Shown here: piece after piece, positions 48,480 through 59,960 of the stretch
How positions within the stretch are numbered: position 1 is the stretch's first letter
Layout of the letters: each line of letters opens with the position of its first letter
From: Bactrocera neohumeralis
Lineage: Eukaryota; Arthropoda; Insecta; Diptera; Tephritidae
DNA: 64,000 nt
Reading direction: 5' to 3'
NCBI RefSeq assembly: GCF_024586455.1
Contig: NC_065920.1
Coordinates: forward strand, 18,500,144 to 18,564,143
The notes under the pieces: generated by a model
Told to the model about the DNA's origin: nothing
Databases searched by the model: none
The model's input: only the letters and a program-made list of their open reading frames with translations
Made by a program: the position numbers and the translations under genes

Positions 48480-49620
48480 AGGCCAAGCTTATGCGAAGCG
48501 TCGATAGAATGTTCGGTTATGTTAGGTTAATCTGGTAGGCCAATAAGCCACGCATAGACATTGGTTCTTTGCGATACCAGATGGAGTTCAATACTACTAC
48601 TGTGGCCTCACTATCGATACCTCGTCCAGTGTATCATACCGTGAGGATCCCAGATGCTTACAGCGTAGTCTTGCCAATGCGGGACAAGTGCACAAGAGAT
48701 GCTCCATTGTTTCTCTGGTACCTTGCTCTAGTCATTTCCTGCAATCTTATCGATCTGTCAGCCCCATTATACGGGCGTGTGCCGTCACCAGACAGTGACC
48801 AATTAGTATTTTAATCATGTTCCTACAATCTCTTCTATCGAGTGTCAATAGGAGTTTTGTGTACTTCCGATCCACCGTTTTGCACATGAAGTTTGCAGTT
48901 TTGCTCCCGGATAGCTCGTTCCATCAGGTTTGGATTTTCTTTACCATGCTTTTGTCCAGTTCTTCGTATAGACAATTATTGGGTTTCCCATGTTGATCAC
49001 GTTTTCATATGTTGGCCGTACACCATTCTTGGCTATTCCGTTCACTATTTCATTGCCCTCGATGCCTTTGTGGCCTGGCACCCAGTAGAAGTGAGGTTGC
49101 CTGCCTCTGGCAACACTTTTCACTGCTGTCCTGCTTCCCAAGACACTTCTGGCCGATATGCGATATGAAGTTACTGTCTTAATTGCTGCTTGGCTGTCTA
49201 TGTAAAAGCTGACTCTGGAATTGTCTGCTGGTGGCCAGCTCCGCGGCTTTCGCAATAGCAAAGACCTCGGCTTGACAGCAACTTAAAAGGCTGCCTTATG
49301 CCTAACACTGGACAGTGTATTCCTACACCAACTACATCGTCTATTTTCGAGCCATCCGTATAAATGTTTAGAGTGTTGCATCTTTTTCTATGTTTACTTT
49401 GAACCTTCTTTCCCAGTTGAAAAGTGGGATCATGTAGTTGGTGTTTGCCCAACCGCCATTTGGTTCTATATGTAAATTCTCCTGCAGCCAGTAGTCATCC
49501 TGCCGATTTTGTTGCGCAGTTTTCACCTAAGAGGTCTATAGGTAGCAGGTTTAGTACCAGTTTCAAAAGCTGCCGTTGGAGTTCTTAAAATGGAATGTTG
49601 AAATAACTTCTTTTTCTTCA
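48480..49620 (-). mobile_element. Non-LTR retrotransposon with RNase H domain (family B)
   Basis: Minus strand: LNIYTDGSKIDDVVGVGIHC (first catalytic Asp of RNase H), FYIDSQAAIKTV (second), and FYWVPGHKGIEGNEIVNG (C-terminal block) in two frames, then ETMEHLLCTCPALARLRC (the Cys/His region that follows RNase H in Jockey/R1/I-type LINEs) at ~48600-48720. Frameshifted, so dead. Not the same family as A. Confidence 0.75.
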
Positions 49621-52120
49621 TCGGGAGACTTTACAGCGAAACGATCGTTCTAAAATCAAGGCACACATAACAATTAGAAGCAGTTCCCGGTGTAAGAGCT
49701 TATTCTATATATCCATAACGTCAGATTTTGAACAAATAGTCAGACATTTGATCATTAGTAAAATTATCATAGAGTTGTTTGCTGATTACTTATTGCTTAC
49801 GGATTCGAGTGTTTTAATTAGGGTTGCGCGAAGTTCTGGAATTTTAGACAAAACTTGTGCTAAGTCGCTACTCGGTAGTCAATATGAAATAGTTTTTCAA
49901 CAACTTTGCGCTGAAAACTTACTAATTCATTAATTGGTCGAATAATCCTCGCCAGTAAACACTGAGAGAAAGAACTCATCAGCGTGTCGAGTTGTTGTTA
50001 TATCTATTTTTTAGGTGCATATCTCCCTTATTCTGAATTTTGTGAGTCACTGTAATAACCGCTGTAATACTGATAACTAAAATAAATGGTGAACATTGTG
50101 GTGGCCTGTCCACTGACTTGATTGCGCGCCGCTTTAAATTGTCGCTCTTACCATGTTGCTTATTGTCACATCTTGTCTTCCCCACATATTTTCTTAACGG
50201 CTGGGATGCTTGTTTACAGCTTGTGCTTATGACCCCTTTCGAAGCACAACCGCTTGTGTCGCGAGTCGTTGAGGTTTATTTCTGCGCTTGCGTGCAGAGC
50301 TGTCTGCCTGTGTCTTTTGTGTCTTTATCTTGAATGCCGGTAATAAAAATGTAATAAAATCGATTTTTATGCGTTGATATAAATGAAACATATAATTTAT
50401 GACGTACTTAGTTGAATGTGACTATAAGCGTTGCGGTCTTTTTTTTTATATTAAATTATGTTCTTCCCAACTTTCTTTAGGTTTTTCCTTTCGTTCGCGG
50501 CTTTTCGTTGTAGTTCAATGGATCATTGCAGTTCATTTGCGGTGTGATAACTCAAAATAGTTTGAAAGCGTCAAGTGCGCTCTGGTTGAAATTTGAAATT
50601 GTTGTTGGTTGTTTTCGGCACCTTGTTGGCCGAAGTATTCCTGTCACATGCCACAATGTAGCGACGGCTTGCTTTCTCAAGCGCTCACTGTCACACTGTT
50701 TCACTATCTTTCGCTCTACTTAAGTTGTTGTTGTTTTTTCATGGTTTTTTATTTGTGGCATGTCTACAGCACGTCGGAAGTCAAAATTCGACAGCATTTT
50801 AATTAAAAGTCACACAATTTTAACACTAACATAGCTTTCTTCTTTTTTAATTAGTGCGGCGCGCGTACTTTTCCACAAACACCGCACACTTGTTTGCCTC
50901 TTTTTTTAATCATTCGTTCGGCGAGCTCCCAAACCGCAGGGCAAACATACTAACACTTGCTTGTCATATATCCACACCTGTATATGACCATGTGTATGTG
51001 TGTGTGTGTGTTGATTCCTTTTGCGCGTTCAAAATATTCCGCCTTGGGGCTCGCCACTTACCTTTTTACTATGTGTTGGCAAGGAACGCGCCCCAGACAG
51101 GCGACGAAGTGGCGACACGTTGTCCGTCTGCTCTTCGTCCGCTACCCTTCTACCTTGCTTGCGACGCCTCCATCTCCGAGAGATCCACACGAATGACAGA
51201 TCCCAAATAAACTGACCGACTGACGCTGTGTGTCTTTGCGAAACTGGTACGATCCCACAGCAACAACAAAACTGCTTTGCGCTGTTTGTTAGACAGTCTT
51301 CCTATGGTTGTTTGCGAAGACAAACGATCTTCGAATATGTGGCACAGTGCCCAGGATACAATGCGCAATCGTATTGTTATATACATATTTTTGTTGTATG
51401 TGTACTTATGGAGGCCGCTTGATGGAGCAGCATTGGCACCGTTTGGTTTATTTTAATTCGAATCGTTTTTCTTGCGCGCTTCTTGGCTTTGCTCGTCTGT
51501 AGTACTAGTCTCAGCCGTATTCGGCCAATCTTTTGCCGCAGCCTGTCAGCTCCGTCGTAAGATTCGTTCTGCCTTTTGTTTTTGTATGCTTTTGAACTTG
51601 TTTTGCCGTGCTTACAATTAATTCAGGTGGCGCTTAGTTTGCGCGTTGCACGGATTGCGTGGCCGCACAGCATCCTTCTGTTGTAATCAAAGTGTGTTTC
51701 GTTGCCCGGGAGTGTGGCAAGTACATGTGGTAAGACATTTCAAGACAAGCAAACAGGTTCTTCTGCGCATTACACATGCGCTCGCTATATACACCGATAT
51801 ATACCGATATATATATTCAATATGTAAGATCACGAACGCCTTTTCCAACGACTGATTGCCTGCCACTGTGGTGTGGCAGCTCTGCTTTTTTTGCACCAAG
51901 AAGTGCTGCTGTTGATAGCGCTATGTCGCAGACAAACCTGTCTCTTGAATACTATTGAGATTAATGTCAAAAGGTTTTAATTTAATTAGATAATTTCTCT
52001 TAAAGTATTTAAAGCGGTCCGTGGACTCACTAAAGCATTGCTACATTGCTCTTGTGGTTGGCTTTTGGCTCTTGGCTCTTCAATTATTTGTAAATAATGT
52101 TTAAATTGATTGCGATTAAT
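49621..52120. other. ~2.5 kb gene-free intronic stretch
   Basis: No recognised gene. 50840-51950 is GC-richer, with GTGTGTGTGTGTG (50997-51011) and ATATATACCGATATATATA runs. Several overlapping open frames in all phases look like chance. Confidence 0.35.
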
Positions 52121-52151
52121 CTTTTTCTCTTCTTTTTCTTTGCAGGTAAGT
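52121..52151 (+). promoter_or_regulatory. Putative recursive splice site (ratchet point) 2
   Basis: CTTTTTCTCTTCTTTTTCTT followed by TGCAG|GTAAGT: a 24-base pyrimidine-rich tract, CAG and a consensus donor with nothing between; junction 52145/52146. A possible branch site GATTAAT lies just upstream. It is 23.1 kb after the first such site and on the same strand. Confidence 0.7.
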
Positions 52152-52321
52152 TTATTACTGGAATATGCTTATAATGAACTGAAATTGAATTGTGACGACG
52201 CTTGTCAAAACATACTGACATAAATACAGTAATAATTTAGCGGAAAATATGTGAGAAATTAGTATTTAAGTGTTTGTGGAGATAATTATTATTTATTGAG
52301 CATATTTTAAAAAATATTTGA

Positions 52322-52392
52322 TGCATCGGCCGGGAATCGAACCCGGGCCGCCCGCGTGGCAGGCGAGCATTCTACCACTGAACCACCGATGC
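52322..52392 (-). tRNA. tRNA-Gly(GCC) copy 10
   Basis: Same 71 nt; T6 terminator 10 bp downstream. Lies 177 bp from ratchet point 2, on the other strand. Confidence 0.98.
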
Positions 52393-52659
52393 TTGTCGGG
52401 GAAATTAGGGCTCTTTGTGGATGAAAAATACCGAAGAACATTTTAATTGTTTGTTAATTAAGCTTTGTTGAAAGTTTACGAGGTAGTCAGTTAAAAGTTA
52501 AACTTGTAAACTCCTTTTTCGTGAAAGGTCGACCATTACCCAGGCCAACAAACAGTATAAAGCTCACTGCAAAAAAAAACTGTAATAATATATCATCCAT
52601 ATTCATTGCTATCATCAGACTAGTTAAATAAATTGATATTTGTTCATGGTTTGGATGGG

Positions 52660-53870
52660 GTATTTTCGTCCATTCGGACAACATGACCTAGCCAGCGTAA
52701 CCTTCTTCTTCTTCTTCTTCTTAATTGGCGTAGACACCGCTTACGCGATTATAGCCGAGTTAACAACAGCGCGCCAGTCGTTTCTCCTTTTCGCTACGTG
52801 GCGCCAATTGGATATTCCAAGCGTAGCCAGGTCCTTCTTCACTTGGTCCTTCCAACGGAGTGGAGGTCTTCCTCTTCCTCTGCTTCCCCCGGCGGGTACA
52901 GCGTCGAATACTTTCATAGCTGGAGTGTTTTCGTCCATTCGGACAACATGACCTAGCCAGCGTAGCCGCTGTCTTTTAATTCGCTGAACTATGTCAATGT
53001 CGTCGTATATCTCGTACAGCTCATCGTTCCATCGAATGCGATATTCGCCGTGGCCAACGCGCAAAGGACCATAAATCTTTCGCAGAACTTTTCTCTCGAA
53101 AACTCGCAACGTCGACTCATCAGTTGTTGACATCGTCCAAGCCTCTGCACCATATAGCAGGACGGGAATTATGAGCGACTTATAGAGTTTGGCTTTTGTT
53201 CGTCGAGAGAGGACTTTACTTTTCAATTGCCTACTCAGTCCGAAGTAGCACCTGTTGGCAAGAACAATCCTGCGTTGGATTTCCAGGCTGACATTGTTGG
53301 TGGTGTTAATACTGGTTCCTAAATAGACGAAATTATCTACAACTTCAAAGTTATGACTGTCAACAGTGACGTGAGTGCCAAGTCGCGAGTGCGACGACTG
53401 TTTGTTTGATGACAGGAGATATTTCGTCTTGCCCTCGTTCACTGCCAGACCCATTTGTTTTGCTTCCTTGTCTAGTCTGGAGAAAGCAGAACTAACGGCG
53501 CGGGTGTTAAGGCCGATGATATCAATATCATCAGCATACGTAACCGCTGTCTCTTAATTGGCTGAACTATTTCAATGTCGTATAACTCATACAGCTCAAC
53601 GTTCCATCGAATGCGACATTCGCCAAGTCGCGAGTGCGTCCACCTTTTTTTTGATGACAGGAGATATTTCGTCTTGTCCTCGTTCATTACCAGATCCGTT
53701 CGCTTTGTTTCCTTATCCAGTCTGGAAAAAGCAGAATTAACGACGCGGGTGTTGAGGCCAATGATATCAACATCATCGGTGCACACCAGCAGCTGTACAC
53801 TCTTATAGATTAAGCTCTGCAGCTCGAATAATTTTCTTTAGCAGTAGATTGAAGAAGTCGCAGATAGGAA
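52660..53870 (-). mobile_element. LINE family A, best-preserved copy plus a second partial
   Basis: 52741-53454 is a 237-codon open frame: MGLAVNEGKTKYLLSSNKQS, SHNFEVVDNFVYLGTSINTT, SLIIPVLLYGAEAWTM, RVFERKVLRKIYGPLRVG, RQRLRWLGHVVRMDENTPAM and GRGRPPLRWKDQV. This is the RT thumb and C-terminal extension. The 3' end is a (GAA)n tail, seen as CTTCTTCTTCTTCTTCTT at 52701-52720. At ~53540-53870 a second, rearranged copy of the YADD-adjacent region follows in the same orientation. Confidence 0.82.
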
Positions 53871-54108
53871 ATCGCCTTGTCTGAAACCTGGTATTGGTAT
53901 TGTTGTATTAGTTGTGCTACATCCGAATTACGCAAGTCCGCATTGAGAAGAACGGTCCCTTTAATGCTTAATTTTCTATTCGACCCAAAGTAAAATACTC
54001 TTATTATTTGTAGTATCAAAAACCTGAGCTATAGTGTAAGTTAATTTTTGACGACGACTTGCCAATGGTGACGTCAGTTCTTGGATATAACTATTAAAAA
54101 AGAAATTC

Positions 54109-54179
54109 TGCATCGGCCGGGAATCGAACCCGGGCCGCCCGCGTGGCAGGCGAGCATTCTACCACTGAACCACCGATGC
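54109..54179 (-). tRNA. tRNA-Gly(GCC) copy 11
   Basis: Same 71 nt; T6 terminator. Left member of the second duplicated pair; its 5' flank aligns with copy 2. Confidence 0.98.
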
Positions 54180-55029
54180 TCTTATAAAAAACTTAACGGT
54201 AAACTTCCGGGATTTGAAGTAATTTTGTTTTCTAAATGCTTAAGTGGCTGTAATGTCGAAGCAGCTGTGGTTTTCATTCATACAATCTACGTCTTCTTAG
54301 TTAAAAATCCATATATAGGCCGAACTGGCAGAAGATGACTCCTTGAAGGTAGCAGCAGTACCGCTCCTTAGCTCAACCATCTGCAGAAAAATTAGTATCA
54401 ACTTTGATTGTCGTGCGGCAATACTAGCATAGTACTTACTCACCTTGCACTAGAGATTAGTTAAGGAATGCCTCGTCTAACCAATAATGACGTTGAGTAT
54501 GTGTGCAAGGCCACAGCGGGACCGTAGGTATTTGAAAAGCTCATGAGCTGCCAAGGCAGTGCAGCTCAACCTCGTTATCAATAGAAACAGAACAGGTTAG
54601 GTCTCCACTGTCTTCATGTGTTTTAATTCTGATAGCTGGATCTCACGAGTGCTTGGCGAGCGATGGGCAACTACTTATTCATTCGCAGTAGTAAGTTCCT
54701 TCTAATCCAAAGTAAGTCGAAAGCTGTATACGCCGACTAGCTCCTCTAGTTGTAGGGGTTATAACGGGACATTATAAGTATCTACGCGATAAGGTTAAAA
54801 ATTTTACAGTAAACTGGTTTCAGAAAATGAATTTGCCAGAAATTTTTTGTTTTGAGTAACTTTTCACTATTTTCTATATTGTCCGAACCAGCCAAACCGA
54901 ATAAATTTTTTAAGGTTCCGGTTAACATCCTTGGTGTTTAAAATCTTCATCACTTAATTGACTTTAGACGACACAATGTTGGCAATTGTGACGTCATGCC
55001 TCGTCCACGATTATTGAAAAAAGAGTTAT
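54180..55029 (+). repeat. Segmental-duplication spacer B with RNase H relic
   Basis: Homologous to 36475-37381. Shared phrases include TCTACGTCTTCTTA, AATTAGTATCAACT, GAGATTAGTTA, TCGTTATCAATGGAA/TCGTTATCAATAGAA, GTGACGTCATGCCTCGTCCA-like and GAAAAAAGAGTTATTGC. Diverged, with indels. Confidence 0.75.
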
Positions 55030-55100
55030 TGCATCGGCCGGGAATCGAACCCGGGCCGCCCGCGTGGCAGGCGAGCATTCTACCACTGAACCACCGATGC
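55030..55100 (-). tRNA. tRNA-Gly(GCC) copy 12
   Basis: Same 71 nt; T6 terminator identical to that of copy 3. Last tRNA of the cluster. Confidence 0.98.
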
Positions 55101-58100
55101 TTGTTAACGGTACAATTCAAAATAGTTGCCGATTTTAGCAGAGATGAATTTGCATATGAATCTGAAAATATTTTTAAAAGAACTTATAAAAAATTACTAG
55201 AAAGTTGACCTTAATCAATAGCTTGCGTCAAGCTTATCAATATTAATGATTATAATACTCGTATAAATTGTTTCTTTTGACATTCTGCTGCACGTTAGTG
55301 ATGTATTTTATAGTAAGGTCTGATACACTTTATCATGGCATTGCAGCTATCTTAGCAGCGCCAGGTTTCTTCAATGGAGTCAAAACAGCCCTTCCAACAG
55401 GTTGGGGACATTAAAATGAAGGTCGATTTTAAGTTGTCTACCCTGAACATAAGGTGAATATGTCTGTAGTGGCTCCCGGAGAAACGATGAATCCGAAGCT
55501 TTATCCGTTGGTACTAAACTCTAGGATAAGCCTGTGGCCCTCTCACAGAGACAAAGTTCAAGGCTTAGAACAGTTGCGACAAGTTTTCTGTACTAGGTAG
55601 TGGTGATGGTAACAGAAAAAGGATTCCGAACTCCTCTAAATTTTGAATATTAAACTCCCGGAAAAAACGATGAATCTAAAGCTTTATGCGGGATCATCAG
55701 TGGTAATAAACTCTAGGATTGGCCTATGGCCCTCTCAAATAGACAAAGTTCAAAGTTTAGGACAGTTTCGACAGAGTAGTTTCCGTTTCCTATGTTTGGA
55801 ATATTAAGAGGTTAAGAATTAGTGGTCACAGTGTGATTAAAAGAAAGTTGAGATTAAAATGGAGCCAATGGATCTCTATTAAATGATGAGCATTCAAGGT
55901 TATACGCTTCAGTCCTAAACTTTGCAATTATCTTTGCCCTTAATCGAATTAAGAAACCGACCACAGTTAAATACAATTCGTTTCTTACTAAAAATTAAAA
56001 ACTTTTCATTTTAATTTTTTAAATTAAATTTTCACAACAAATCGAATTTATTACGCTTATTTCCTGTCATACTCGTATTTCACTATTTCCCTTTGTGCTC
56101 GCCAATTTTGTTTGCTCTTTGTGCGCAATACAATACATTGATTAATTCCGACACCATTTATCACGCTTTTATCCCGTTTCCTAAGAAGAGTACAGTAAGA
56201 GTTGAAAGTTAAAGTTAAGCCACAAAATTAAGAATGAACGAACAGTTCGGTGCATCCACGGTCGGCTAGTTGGTTTGCTGGCTCACTAGTTCGGCGGCGA
56301 CTGATTCATTGGCACGCCAGTAGTGCGCATAATAAAATCCAATCAAGCGATTGGTTGCGCATGCGCGTGAAGCCTGAACGGGAACAAAAGCACCAAAAGA
56401 ACAACGCCGTTAAGCCAACGAAGCATACAGGCAAGCAAGCATGCCGTCCTACGTAATCTTGATGGGGCAACAATACGTAGTATAAAATATTGGTTCTTGC
56501 TAATACTCACTGGGTAAGACTGGGTACGATGGAGTGAAGTTGAATGAGAGAAATGAGCTTCAATGTCGGCTATTTCGTTATGCGGCTGCACTGTTGGAGG
56601 TGTAGGAGCAGCTAAAATGCATGCAACCACGTTCCAATAGCCAATTTCGGATATTTTTCTACTGCTTGCTTACAATGCTCATGACACTTGAGGAGTGTTT
56701 GTTGGCTTTGCTGCATTGTTATGAGGCGGCTACAAATCCAATTTGACACGCAATCACGTAGAACCAATCGTTTTGGAATTAAGTATTGAGTAAGCTTGCT
56801 TCTTTTCTAGTACCTGCTTGGAAACATTCAAGCTAGCTATCTTAGTTCATGCGTTTCCAACAACACTTGAATGAAAATTTGATTTGCATTGTTTTATTTT
56901 ACGCCTGGAAAGTTGAATGATAATCTCCGATTGCGCACGCATAAGCAACTCGAAAGCCATTTGCGGCTATACGAGATCTTTTTGATAAGTCAGAGAGGCG
57001 ACACTTGAATAGAAAAAAGACATATTCCTTAATAAGATCCTCTCCAGTTGGTTCCACTGTTATACGCGTTTCGCTGATTTCCTTATAACAATTTCCTAAG
57101 CTCCATAAAAAGTCAGTTTTTTCTGTGAATACAACCTACATTTGTTCAGAATTTCATATCACTGAGCTACTTTTTCGGGATGGCAATCTAAAAATTTTCT
57201 CTTAATTCTCAAACTGCGCTGGATTTTATAGATATTTTCTAGCGTAGCAACCGCTTTTGGATCAAACTGATAAGAAAGAGTGAACATAATGGAATCCACC
57301 TAATAGTATCTGTCAAGTTTTTGCTTGATTTCTGGAAGTACTTTTTATCCAAAAGGCTGGAAGTCGGTTTTACGCCATAAGCCCGTTTCTAAGTAAGTGA
57401 ATTGAAGCTTACTAATTCGACCGAGTCTAAATTAAAGTCAAGATTAAATATAAATTAAAGATATGGCTATAACTGCCTAAATCCCCTATATAAAATGCCG
57501 GTAAATTCCTACAAATATATTGTATGAATGAACCACAATGACCGCTGCAAGGTGGTGACTGGGTTGTACCCATGGCACATCCTCTTTATGACACCGCGAC
57601 TGCGGTGGCAACAATAACAAAGTTAAAATTTGCTCTCAAATGGACTTCTAGTGTCGCGGTCGGCTAGGTTGTGTAGGCCATAAGTACGTACGCCTGCGCA
57701 CATTTGTCTTATGATTAATGGTGTTTGCGTCGTCCACCTTCTTCCATACACATTGCCAGCATACTAGCATAAGTTGCAAAGTTCTGGAAAAAAGGAAATA
57801 CTGCGCGACTTTGTAATAAAAAAAGGCAGGTTTGCGTTCTGTGTACGACGCGGTTCGCCATAAGAGAGCGTCAGGTTGTAAAACGCACAACAGCTTTGCG
57901 TAGTCAAAGTATGGAATTATGGTTCGGCGCATATGATTGCAACGCCACATAATGCCTCACAACTGACGCAATCTTTGCGTGGAAATCTCAAGTGAAGTTA
58001 AGCTGACCCGTCGCGTAGCAAGGCTCTTTGTTGCTTAGCTCCTTTTTATATGCCAAGAGGCTTATGTTTGTATATGTTTTCGTATTTTATTTCTTTATGT

Positions 58101-58759
58101 ACTATTTTTAATTTTCTGCCTCATAAAGTAAGGAAATAAATACTTACCTCCCTTCTCTACGGTTTCCCTCCTTACTTCCTTCAAACATCTCGTTCTAAAC
58201 TCCCTGTTTTTTGCTGTCTGCTATTTCGGTTGTTCTATGGTGGTAAATAATTTATTTGATCACACTTTGAAGGTGAAACCGTTGCGCATTTCTAGTCATT
58301 TTCTTAATTCCTTCTGTGTCTGATCGTTCCGCTTTAGTAAGCTGGGCTTCTTTCATACCATTATGGTTTGGTTGCGTGATTTGTGTGGTTTTTATTGAAG
58401 ATTTATGCTCCTAAATTGGTTGTTATTTAGTAAATTTTATAAGGCACCTTGATTGCGAAATTCTGTGAAAATTTATATAACGGATTTATTATTTAGAGAT
58501 TTTATGGTCTATAGGTTTTTACTATTTTAATGTTATTGGACCTGCAAAACAGAATTGCTCATAACTTAAGATAGGAACAGTCGAACATCAGCGCCGAATG
58601 TGTAGGCGTCGATTTTCCAATAGCCGAAGTTAATACTAAGTACTGGTGATATAATTCCTTGGATGCGTTAAGGGAGTTAAAGGATTCCATTACCCCAACA
58701 TTTATATCAAGCCAAACGAACGTGCTTAATTTATTTCTTTTTCATATCTTCTTCCTTAT
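55101..58759. other. ~3.7 kb gene-free intronic stretch
   Basis: No gene recognised. 55480-55790 has an imperfect internal repeat (two units with AAACTCTAGGAT then GGCCCTCTCA..TAGACAAAGTTCAA, about 185 bp apart). 56250-56460 is GC-richer. Confidence 0.4.
55500..55770 (+). repeat. Two-unit direct repeat, ~185 bp period
   Basis: Unit 1 near 55480-55580 and unit 2 near 55660-55770 share ACGATGAATC, AAGCTTTATCCG/AAGCTTTATGCG, AATAAACTCTAGGAT-like and TGGCCCTCTCA followed by GACAAAGTTCAA. Non-coding. Confidence 0.6.
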
Positions 58760-59580
58760 TACTTAGATATATAGCCGAGTTTACAGAGTGCCAGGCGTTC
58801 TTCCTTTTCCTGTTTGACGCCAATTGTAGATTCTAAGTGAAGTCAGGTGCTTCTCCATCTGGCCCTCTCAGTGGTAAAGTATTTTCATCCATTCGACGGA
58901 GCCGCTGTCTTTTGATTAGCTGAATTATGTCAATGTCGTCGTATATCTCGTACAGCTCATCGTTCCATCGTCTGCGGTATCCGCCTTTGCCCTTGCGCAA
59001 AGAACCATAAATCTTCCGCAGAACCTTTCTCTCGAAAACTCGTAACGCCGGCTCTTGAGATGTTGTCATCGAACATGCCTCTGCACAATATAGCAGGACG
59101 GGGATGATGAGTGATTTGTAAAATTTGGACTTTGTTCGTCGAGAGAGGTTTTTACTTCTCAATTGCCTACTCAAACCGAAGTAGCACCTGTTCGCAAGAG
59201 TTATTCTGCGTTGTATTTCGAGGCTGACGTTGTTGTTAGAACCTTATATGTGATGTTGAGGACGTTTATCCCCCGGTAATTCAGCTCTTCGCCGTCGTAT
59301 TTGAATAGCATTCCATTCGCCCCCGCCGCTTTCTTGTTCTTCAGACGCGTAATTGCTATTCGAACTTCTTCATGGTCCAGCAATGGAACGTCTGTTCCAA
59401 CGTCATCGATATCGATTGGGGAATGGGGTTCACCATATCCTAGTGTTATGCTTTTACTGTCTTTCAGCAGGCTGGAGAAGTGTTCTCTCCATAATTTCAG
59501 TATGCTCTGTGCATCGGTCACTAGATCACAACTTGGGGGTCTACAAGAGTATTATTTTCCATATAGCTGTTGGTATTCGA
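58760..59580 (-). mobile_element. LINE family A, two-part copy
   Basis: 58833-59174 carries MSRQLRSKNLSRRTKSKFYK, SLIIPVLLYCAEACSM and FERKVLRKIYGSLRKGKGGY. 59201-59521 carries the earlier ILKLWREHFSSLLKDSKSIT and VRIAITRLKNKKAAGANG, the start of the reverse transcriptase. The RT core between them is deleted. Confidence 0.78.
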
Positions 59581-59639
59581 TCTCTTCACCTTGTTTGAGT
59601 TAGATCCTAACTAGAATCAATAAATTTTTATAGGATCTT

Positions 59640-59960
59640 AAACGCCAAACACGTCGAAAGTAGAAATGGTCCACTCGACACGTTTCAGTTGGTATTTTGG
59701 ATATCAAGCACATTGCCTACAGACCCCAGTCAGAAGACTAGAAGTTGTTTTTGCAATTATTAGTTCGAGAAGTGGTCACAAAGAAGATACTTACCAACAA
59801 ATGTCAATCCTCAGTCATCTTCTTCTCCAGATTTGATTCCTTGTGACTTTTCCTAAATTCAGTCTTCAGATACGTATGTGCGGGAGCGCAACATTAGTCG
59901 ATTATAGACACAAAGAAGAAATTGGCTGAATAATTTCAAGGTAATCGCTCCATGTAATGA
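59640..59960 (+). mobile_element. Decayed mariner C-terminal relic
   Basis: The plus strand reads NVNPQSSSSPDLIPCDFS, resembling the mariner HSPDLAPxDFFLF block with the last catalytic Asp, followed by a stop. Very degraded. Confidence 0.45.

Noticed and set aside
50854..51210. 118-codon frame with overlapping frames in other phases
   Set aside because: Several overlapping frames of similar length on both strands and a GT microsatellite inside; no protein signature.
33427..55100. Repeated 71-bp units with variable spacers, CRISPR-like at first sight
   Set aside because: Each unit folds as tRNA-Gly with A and B boxes and GCC anticodon; spacers range from 255 bp to several kb. Eukaryotic tRNA genes, not a CRISPR array.
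36162..55208. Open frames running through the tRNA genes that read HRPGIEPGPPAWQASILPLN or MLACHAGGPGSIPGRCN
   Set aside because: These are translations of the tRNA-Gly sequence itself on either strand and repeat at every copy; not proteins.
58140..58165. TACTTACCTCCCTTCT as a minus-strand recursive splice site
   Set aside because: On the minus strand the bases before AG are purines (AGAAGGGAG), so there is no acceptor tract.
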